Assembly (NCBI GenBank): GCA_030760725.1
Contig: JASWHV010000001.1
Location: 78,885,683-78,949,682 of the forward strand
Direction of reading: 5' to 3'
DNA length: 64,000 nucleotides
Source of the DNA: Neostapfia colusana
Taxonomy: Eukaryota; Streptophyta; Magnoliopsida; Poales; Poaceae
This document shows positions 56,501-64,000 of the stretch, one piece after another. Below the pieces are notes generated by a model that had not been told where the DNA came from, did no database searches, and worked only from the letters and a program-made list of their open reading frames with translations. Numbering within the stretch: the stretch's first letter is position 1; each line of letters begins with the position of its first letter. A program made the position numbers and the translations under genes.

Positions 56501-57830
56501 AGAAAGGATAGAATAGCACCCCCTCGAGTGGATTCGGCTACGCTAAATGTTAGTAGGAAAGGTCCGGTAGAAGTCGAGTAGTTGGAAGCTACTCGCGAGT
56601 TTAGGGCTGGTTTACTCGGAACGGGTTCGAATTAGAAAGGATGAGGAAAGTTCACACATAAGAAATGGAGACCCGGCAGGGAGGTTTAGATGCAGCAGGT
56701 TGCAGGCCGTGCGTGCATAGCCCTGCCTGTGTCGGTTAAGGCCCATCTGTGCTTGGCCCTGTTGGACAAATTTGAGTTGTGTACCGGGCGCATACTGGCT
56801 ATATGGGACCCAGGAAACCGATGTACCTTGGGAGATCCATAGTGGAACTTTTCCAACAGCCTTAGGCTTTCGGCGTCAGGGTAGCAGGAGGTATCTCGCT
56901 TAAGAACATACCACTGCGGGTATGTACCTTGAGGGAGCTTGCGTACTCGGGGCAGTTGGACTGTGTCCAATGTGGAAGATCTTGGGAAAGGTGGCCGCGT
57001 ACAACGTCAGTCGAGGTTGCTGCCGGCAACTCGGAGTACGGGTGTACGTGTCGTGTAGTCCGGGCGTGTACTGATTCGAATCACCGTCGCTCGCGGTTAT
57101 ATGAGCATACTTGCCCACTGCGTCTTGATGTAGTAACAACTGGAATTGTTTATCTTTAAACTTGATAAGGCTGTGCTATAACTTGTATTGCAACCATGAT
57201 TGAATTAGAGATAGGCTCATTAAAGTTTACTTTCACTTTGTGCGAGGAGCATCGCAACAAAGCGTTTCTTGTTTGATTGTGGAGTTGCGATGCTTTTCGG
57301 CTCAAGGTCTGTACAATGAGGCTTAAAAATCTAAAAGTTAAGGATCAACTTTAGGCGAGTCCTTTATGCAAATCTAGCCGACCCATTTGAAACCGTCGTG
57401 CATGTAGAGTTTCTTGTTTAGGAGAGACGGGTCAGACTTGCTGAGCCTATGTGCTCATGCTTGCTATATAAGTGGTTTTGCAGGTTAACATCGATGCTGA
57501 AAAGAAGGTTGTCCGGTAAGACTCGGAGACTTCCAAGTCGTTTAACACAGGGAGAACCCAGCCGCTGCTGTTTTCTTCGTGTTGCTAGCGAGAGGAGTCC
57601 GCGGGCTGGACTTATCTCGAGTGCTTTTAGTTATTCGACTTGAGTTGATATAGACTTCCGCTGTAGTTACTTGATGTAAAGTATTTACAAAGAAAAACTT
57701 GTAAGCTTCCTCTATTGTTTTATGTAATACATTGTTCCTCATATGTGTGCTGTTGGGTGCCGCACAACACGGCACCACCCAATGTGATTCCCGGGCGAGT
57801 GGCCTGTCTCGGTTGGACGGGGCCGCGTCA
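53569..57830 (+). repeat. 5' LTR of element F
   Basis: 4,262 bp, TGTAAAGGTC to GGCCGCGTCA. AT-rich U3 to about 54120, GC-rich promoter/leader 54120-55400, AT-rich 55400-56230, then end region with homology to C. Carries the hairpin at 57442 and TTCCGCTG at 57656. I see no clean TATA box in the GC-rich part. ORFs inside have no family support. Confidence 0.93.
57442..57457 (+). promoter_or_regulatory. Conserved LTR hairpin, F 5' LTR
   Basis: CTTGC then TGAGC, CTATGT loop, GCTCA. The loop differs from C and E; the stem is kept. Confidence 0.55.
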
Positions 57831-57833
57831 GCA

Positions 57834-57848
57834 TGGTATCAGAGCTGA
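57834..57848 (+). other. Primer binding site of element F
   Basis: TGGTATCAGAGCTGA, three bases (GCA) after the LTR, complementary to initiator-Met tRNA over TGGTATCAGAGC. Confidence 0.9.
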
Positions 57849-57851
57849 GCC

Positions 57852-59418
57852 CTGTCTCAGTCGGTACCGCGCCCGTCTCAGTTGGAATCAGAGCCGCATT
57901 GGTAATAGCGCACGGAATAAGGATGGTATTACGACAAAAATTTAAGTTACGGTGAGGATACGGTACTAGGCCCACATAAGGATTACTATTAGCTTAATAT
58001 GAAGGTGGCAAACTAACTTATTTGTTATGTCGGAAAATCATGCATCTCGGGATGAGTTATGTTTTGGGGGGTGCACGTAAGCGCTGTCCACCAGTGCGCA
58101 CAAGCTGAAGGGTGGAGCCCCACGGGTGGCAGGTATCCCGACCCGCTTTAGTATCCTCTACGACTCTTCATGTCGTTTGGGGTACTCGAGCAACGTCTGT
58201 CCCTGGCGTGCGTGGTGCAATTTGGGAAACCCCGTCACGTGGTTAGTAAAGTGAACACGTAGCTCAAGGCGTGTTTGGTTGAGAACCCCTGTGCGAGTGA
58301 CGATGGACGGGTGTAAGAACTGTATGGATACTGGGTTTGGTGTGCAGCCGAACCTGACGATTGAGTGTGACTTATGCAGGATTAACCACGAAACCATAGT
58401 ACGAATAGTACACGTTTGCGAGTGACCGTTTAGTGCCACCTAATATACGTTATACCAGTATAATCCGGTTAGGATTTTCTTTTGGTGAGGCTACGTAGTA
58501 CCGACATGCTTCTTACGGTACATCGATGCCGTACTAAACTTAATAACCCCTTTCCTTAAAAGAAATGACTCATGAACTAACTTTCAACTAAAAATGGAAG
58601 TTTGAAACAAATGTTAGTTACTGAACTCTTATTTTGAGCTAAGATTCAAATGAGAGGAAGACTAGGCTTCAAAGATTGCAAAAACAGAGTGCTCTGTTTT
58701 CAGCAGGAATTCTTGCTGGACTTTAACAGAGCATAACTCTGAGTATCTTGACCCAATTAAGGTGTATGATACAGTTCTGGAGAGATTTTCGAGTACTCTA
58801 CAAATTCTTTGCAGACCTCCAGAGCCAAATCATATTCTAGATGGGTAGAAAGTTCAGAGGATGGTAAACTGTCCAGAACCAGGATAGCAGCAAAAAACTC
58901 TCTGGACCTTTCTGTTTTTAAGCCATAACTTTCTGTAGAGAAACCCTTAAGAAGCCTATGATACACCATTGGATAGGTTATGAAATGTGCAACATTGTTG
59001 TCGTTCAAAGTTTGTTCAGGTTCTTATTGTATTTACATATACAACTGTGATAAAATCAGCCGCGTACAAAGGAGGTGCTGGCAAATTTTATCCAGGAATT
59101 CTGTCAACTTTGGAAAATCATAACTTTTAATCCGGAGATTATCTGTGGGCATATGAGTACTCGTTGGAAATATACTGAAGTTAACTTTAATTTTGGTATT
59201 CAACTTGAGTTATTAAAATGCTCTTAACTAGATCAAAATCTGGAGATAGTGCATAAAGGTCTGTCCTGTACAGATAGGCTGGATAGTTATGCCTATTAAG
59301 GAGTTTTGTAAACATAAATTTTGCTACTGCTTTCATAAAGTTTTTACATAATCATGTTTCCATTAGTCTCACATACTGCTGAGTTCTTGTTTAACTCATC
59401 TCAACTACATTTTGCAGT
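57852..59418 (+). other. Untranslated leader of element F
   Basis: About 1.57 kb between PBS and gag without a convincing sense ORF; it lacks the ORF0 of A and B. It holds a perfect palindrome-like hairpin at 58681-58700 (AAAACAGAG, TG, CTCTGTTTT) followed by CAGCAGGAATTCTTGCTG. It ends ACATTTTGCAG, T, then the gag ATG, which resembles a 3' splice site. Confidence 0.6.
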
Positions 59419-60177
59419 ATGGTTCGTACTCGCTCTAGGAGTAGGGCCGGAAGTTCTCGTCGAGGTGGTGATGCTTCTATTCCACCATCGGAACCACCAT
59501 CCACGGGATGGATGGATCTTATGACTCGAGTTGTCGAGTCTAACCAAGAGAACACTAGGCTACTCCAAGAAGCAACGCAAGAACACACACGCTTACTCCA
59601 AGCTTTGGTACAGCAAGGCGTACTCCAGAACACGCAACAAGTCGTTCTGTCTCAGGACGCTTATCTGGATTTCTTGGCGACTCAACCGCCAATTTTTACT
59701 GAAGCCACCGAACCTGTGGAAGAAGATCAATGGCTTCGTGTCATGGAGTCAAAATTTGGAGTAATCGAGTGTGATGAATACCAGAAGACAAAGTTTGCCG
59801 CTCAACAACTCCATGGAGCCGCCGGAAATTGGTGGGTGGATCATCTTGCCACCATTCCGAAGGACCATCAAGTGACATGGAGGGAATTTTGTGAAGCCTT
59901 TCGTACTCGTTACAAACCACTAGGTATTGTCAAGGCAAAGCGGGAGGAATTTTTGGGCTTGAAGCAAGGGGACATTAGTGTCCTCGAGTATGTCATAAGG
60001 TTTAACCTTTTGGCCCAATATGCTCCCGAGTATGTGGCAAAGGAAGAGGCACGGTGTGACCTATTCTTCCATGGCCTGAGTGCCATATTACGGGAAAAGC
60101 TGGCCGTACACAATAACGGCAGTTACACCGACATGGTCGATGCAGCTTTCATTCAGGAGAAGCCGACACTCGAGTAG
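59419..60177 (+). pseudogene. gag N-terminal part of element F, ended by TAG
   Basis: MVRTRSRSRAGSSRRGG start, coiled-coil-like QENTRLLQEATQEHTRLLQ, then the Retrotrans_gag core (GAAGNWWVDHLATIPKDHQV, EEFLGLKQGD, LLAQYAPEYV, FFHGLSAILREKL). TAG at 60175-60177 follows PTLE; the same frame goes on with QAEKRKMSEIE into the zinc knuckle at 60445. C (30.9 kb) has no stop at the matching place, so this is a late nonsense change. The N-terminal 252 residues could still be made. Confidence 0.92.
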
Positions 60178-60195
60178 CAAGCTGAGAAGAGAAAG

Positions 60196-61911
60196 ATGAG
60201 TGAAATCGAGCAGGTCAGCACAAGTTTTGTGCCTCAGAAGTACTGTGTGGTGTATCGAACGCCACCCGGTGAAAGATGGAGGCCACCTGTACGATCAACT
60301 CCTCAGAGATTGATTGCTGGTCAAGTTCTACAACTTGCACCACCTCCACAGCCGCAGCATCAGACAGTGGTTTGTGCTCCATCGCTGCGGCCCTGTGTAC
60401 CTAGCAGTCCACCGCAAGTCAACAAAGAACCGGAGAGGCATCCGTGTTTGACTTGTGGGCGTACGGGCCATTATGCTAGGCAATGTCCGGAGGGAATTCG
60501 AGGCTACGGGTCATTATATTTACAACAATACGATCCGTACCTTAATCTGCAGATAGGAGGGCTGATAAGAGGCAATATTCACTATACTGTGATTGATGAT
60601 GTTCCGGAAGGAGAAGCCGCTTTAGCAGGGATGTTTTATCTGAATCAGCTACCGGTTTTAGTTCTCTTTGATTCCAGTGCCACACACAACTTCATTAGCC
60701 AATCTTTGGTGGCTCAACATCAGCTCCAAACAGTTTATACAAATAGGCAATACCTCATATCTTCGCCCGGGGGCAGCAGTACCGCAAGTGAGGTTGTCTC
60801 CCGAGCACCTCTTTGTTTGGGGGGTAAAATATACCCTATGACCCTCATTATTTTTGAAGGTCTGAAGATCGACATCATTATGGGGATGTCGTGGTTGAAT
60901 TACCACAGAGCGGTTCTTAACATCAGCCCCAGGACCGTAGAGCTCAACTCCCCACAGCACGGTCTTCATATATTAATTCTGGGCGCCGGACGGCAGCAGA
61001 TTGCAACAGTGAATCACACGGAAGCTGTTCAGATAGTGGAAATTCCGGTGGTACGTGAGTATCCGGATGTGTTTCCCGAAGATTTACCGGGCATGCCGCC
61101 CGAACGAGACGTTGAGTTCAAGATTGAACTTATACCGAGAACGACACCGATATCACGAAGGCCGTACAAGATGGCACCCAATGAACTGGCAGAATTGAAG
61201 ACCCAGCTGAATGACCTAATGATCAAGGGCTTTATACGACCGAGTTCGTTACCTTGGGGTTGTTCCGCGTTGTTTGTCAAAAAGAAGGACGAAACACTAC
61301 GACTTTGTGTTGATTATCATCCTTTGAACGCCGTTACCATCAAGAACAAGTATCCACTACCTCGCATTGATATGCTCTTCGATCAATTAGTGGGTGCGAA
61401 GGTATTTTCGAAGATGGATCTTCGGTCCGGATATCACCAGATTAAAATCCGGGTAGAAGATATTCCGAAGACGGCATTCTCAACGAGATACCGGCTGTAT
61501 GAGTATCTCGTTATGTCTTTTGGTTTGACCAACGCCCCGGCACACTTTATGTACCTGATGAATTCAGTGTTCATGCCGGAGTTGGATAAATTCATCGTTG
61601 TCTTCATCGACGATATCTTGGTGTACTCCAAGTCAGAGGAGGAACATGCTGAACACCTGCATATTGTGCTACAAAGATTGCAAGATCATCAGCTCTATGC
61701 AAAATTCAGCAAGTGTGAATTCTGGATTAATCAAGTACCTTTTCTCGGACACATCATTTCAGCGGAGGGCATCGCTGTAGATCCGAGTAAGACTATCCAA
61801 GTACAGAAATGGGAGTCACCAAAGTCAGTACATGAAATCCAAAGCTTCCTCGGTTTAGAGGGTTATTACCGGAGGTTCATTCCGGGTTTCTCTAAGATCG
61901 CTAACCGATGA
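60196..61911 (+). pseudogene. gag C-terminus, protease and RT of element F
   Basis: Same frame as the gag start. CCHC knuckle CLTCGRTGHYARQC at 60445-60486. The protease active site reads DSSATHNF (60670-60681), where C, A and B have DSGA; the Gly is conserved in aspartic proteases. RT is intact over its core: LCVDYHPLNAV, KMDLRSGYHQIKI, FIDDILVYSKS, FLGHIIS. One A is missing near 61900 (GCTAACCGATGA against GCTAAACCGATGA in C), which ends the frame at 61911; the next frame overlaps at 61908. ATG at 60196 is internal, not a start. Confidence 0.92.
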
Positions 61912-63907
61912 CGGAATTATTGAAGAAGAACACCAGATTTATGTGGGGTGCTGCGTGTGAACAAGCTTTCAAGACTTTAGTGAAGCATCTCACAACAGCC
62001 CCAGTTCTTGCTCAGCCGGATACGACAAAGCCATTCGACGTTTATTGCGATGCATCTAGCATCGGTCTTGGCTGCGTGCTGATGCAAGAAAGACGAGTGG
62101 TCACTTATGGATCTCGTCAACTCAGAACCGATGAGCAGAATTATCCAACTCATGATCTTGAGTTAGCTGCCGTGGTCCTTGCTTTGAAGATGTGGAGGCA
62201 TTACTTGCTCGGAAATCTTGTACACCTCTACACCGACCACAAGAGCTTGAAGTACATCTTCACTCAGAAAGAATTGAACATGAGGCAACGAAGATGGCTA
62301 GAGCTCATTAAGGACTATGAACTAGAGATTCATTATCATCCAGGAAAGGCAAATGTGGTCGCCGATGCGCTCAGTCGTAAGGCGCATATCCATCACCTAA
62401 CTATTGCTGAAATGGATGATGAAGAACCAAGCCTCCGTGTCATACCGTATGGAGCTCTCTATAATCTCGCTCTCATTCCTACCATCCGAGAGGAGATCAT
62501 TGAAGCTCAACGGAAAGACAAGGGTATGTCTCACATACGGCGAAGATTAGACAACGGAGAAATGAAGTGCCTCCAGAAGGACGAGGATGGTACCTTGTGG
62601 TTCAACGACCGGATAGTAGTACCCCGGGATATGGGACTATGGAAGAAAATTTTGGACGAAGCTCATTTGTCCAAGTTTTCCATTCATACGGGCAGTAATA
62701 AAATGTACCAAGATCTCTGGAAGAAGTTTTGGTGGACACGTATGAAACGTGAAGTTGCAAAGTACGTTTCGGAATGTGATACGTGTCGAAGAGTCAAGGC
62801 CGACCATATGAAGAAGTCAGGCCTGTTGCAGCCATTGCAAGTACCAGCATGGAAGTGGGAGGACTTGAGTATGGATTTCATCGTCGGGCTGCCGATGAAC
62901 TCCCACAACCATGATTTGATTTGGGTAATTGTGGACCAGTTAACCAAATCAGCACATTTCATCCCTGTGCATACTAGGTACAACGCAAAGCAGTATGCGG
63001 AGCTGTACATAGCACGAATCTTGTGCTTACATGGAGTTCCCCGTATCATTGTGTCGGATAGAGGATCGCTGTTCGTAGCTCGTTTCTGGGAACAGCTACA
63101 CGCATCCTTGGGGACGAAGTTGATTAGAAGCTCTGCGTATCACCCTCAAACCGATGGGCAAACTGAGAGGGTGAATCAAATACTGGAAGATATGCTAAGA
63201 GCATGTGCCATCCACCACGGTAAGAGCTGGGATGATCACTTACCGTTGGCGGAGTTCTCGTACAACAACGGATATCAGACCAGCATCAAAATGGCACCAT
63301 ATGAAGCTCTATATGGCCGGAAGTGCCGTACACCATTGAACTGGTGTGAGTCCGGTGAACGAGTAACGTTTGGGGTTGATCTTGTCAATGAAGCCGAAGA
63401 GAAAGTTCGGATAATACAAGAGAACCTCAAAGCTGCCCAATCTCGTCAAAAGAGCTACGCGGACCAGAGACGTCGACCGCTGCATTTCGAAGTCAGAGAG
63501 CACGTGTATCTTCGTGTGTCCCCGATGAAGGGGATTCATCGGTTCGGTGTCAAGGGGAAACTTGCTCCCCGATTCATCGGTCCATTTTCCATAACGGAAA
63601 AGTGCGGAGATGTAGCCTACCGGCTGGAACTACCGGCAAGCCTTGCCGGTATTCACGACATATTTCACGTGTCCCAGCTGCGGAAATGTCTCAAGTTTAC
63701 CGCTGCCATCCGCACCGAAGACATCCCGAAGACATCGACGAGTTGAAACCGGATCTCACCTATGTCGAGCAACCTGTACAGGTTATCGACGAAAAGACCC
63801 GGACCACCAGGAATCGGACTTTGAAATTTTACAATGTCCTGTGGAGTAATCATACCCCGGAGACCGAAGATTACATCCACAAGAACTATCCGAAGCTTTT
63901 GTCATAA
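61908..63907 (+). pseudogene. RNaseH-integrase-chromodomain of element F
   Basis: RNase H (YCDASSIGLG, THDLELAAVVLALKMWRHYL, TDHKSLKYIFTQ), integrase HHCC finger (HTGSNKMY to CDTC), core (MDFIVGLPMN, SDRGSLFVARFW, TDGQTERVNQILEDML), and the C-terminal part (MKGIHRFGVKGKLAPRFIGPF-type GPY/F motif, IHDIFHVSQL). An 11-bp tandem duplication (63715-63725 and 63726-63736) shifts the frame; the original frame resumes to 63907 with KPDLTYVEQPVQVIDEK and ends NYPKLLS. The tail is a divergent chromodomain-like segment (VLWSNHTPE). Apart from this, no break is seen over 600 codons. Confidence 0.93.
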
Positions 63908-63957
63908 ACTTTGTAATTACCTCCTCTCGTTCCTCTTTTGAATCTCGGGACGAGATT

Positions 63958-63982
63958 TCTTTTAAGGGGGGGGGGGGAGGAA
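63958..63982 (+). other. Polypurine tract of element F
   Basis: TCTTTTAA followed by twelve or more G and AGGAA, directly before the 3' LTR. The G-run is longer than in A, B, D or E. Confidence 0.9.
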
Positions 63983-64000
63983 TGTAAAGGTCCCAAAATT
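63983..64000 (+). repeat. Start of the 3' LTR of element F
   Basis: TGTAAAGGTCCCAAAATT, identical to 53569-53586; cut by the window end. Confidence 0.95.

Larger units (their letters stand above)
53569..64000 (+). mobile_element. Ty3/gypsy chromovirus-like element F (3' LTR off window)
   Basis: TGTAAAGGTCCCAAAATT at 53569 starts the 5' LTR inside E's RT, and the same 18 bases restart at 63983 after the PPT, so the 3' LTR continues past the window. TSD on the left should be ATGAA (53564-53568). Complete internal region: PBS, long leader, gag, PR, RT, RNaseH, INT, tail. Only four coding lesions seen (TAG 60175, 1-nt loss near 61900, 11-bp duplication at 63726, and the DSS protease). Confidence 0.95.

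Overview
The window is plant nuclear DNA, almost certainly grass (Poaceae) heterochromatin. The evidence is transposon content alone: long-LTR Ty3/gypsy chromovirus-type elements with chromodomain-like integrase tails, a CACTA (En/Spm) element and a Ty1/copia remnant. I find no host gene, tRNA or rRNA. Every base I could assign belongs to one of nine transposable elements, labelled A to I here, nested inside one another.

Nesting, outermost first. Element D (+ strand, visible 42124-47204) is the oldest host. C (+) sits in D's RNase H region: its internal part fills the left of the window and its 3' LTR ends at 42123. A (- strand, 836-30874, TSD TGGAA on both sides) sits in C's gag. A's own LTRs carry three insertions: I, a 1.1-kb Ty1/copia deletion derivative (984-2079, TSD GTCT); B, a complete 12.66-kb gypsy element (+, 14387-27050, TSD CGTGT/CGCGT); and H, a 3.2-kb CACTA element (27326-30570, TSD TTG/TCG). 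G is a 3.24-kb solo LTR (35977-39213, TSD GATAG) in C's 3' LTR. E (-, 47205 onward) sits in D's 3' LTR, and F (+, 53569 to beyond the end) sits in E's reverse transcriptase. The deepest stack is four levels: D > C > A > B, H or I.

Two gypsy groups are present. A, B and D share one LTR/pol type; A and B also carry an extra ORF ('ORF0') upstream of gag. C, E and F share a second type with about 4-kb LTRs; F has no evident ORF0. All pol genes run PR-RT-RNaseH-INT with a chromodomain-like tail. None is intact: B is nearest (two 1-nt deletions in gag-pol), F next, while A, C, D and E carry many stops, frameshifts or lost catalytic residues.

The most interesting points are: ORF0 keeps an in-frame TAG at the same codon in two diverged copies; acceptor-like AG dinucleotides touch or nearly touch the ATG of ORF0 and of gag; LTRs of both groups share a small hairpin whose paired bases covary; solo LTR G carries about twelve tandem repeats centred on a CACGTG-like palindrome upstream of a TATA box; and A and B form a roughly 8-kb imperfect inverted repeat.
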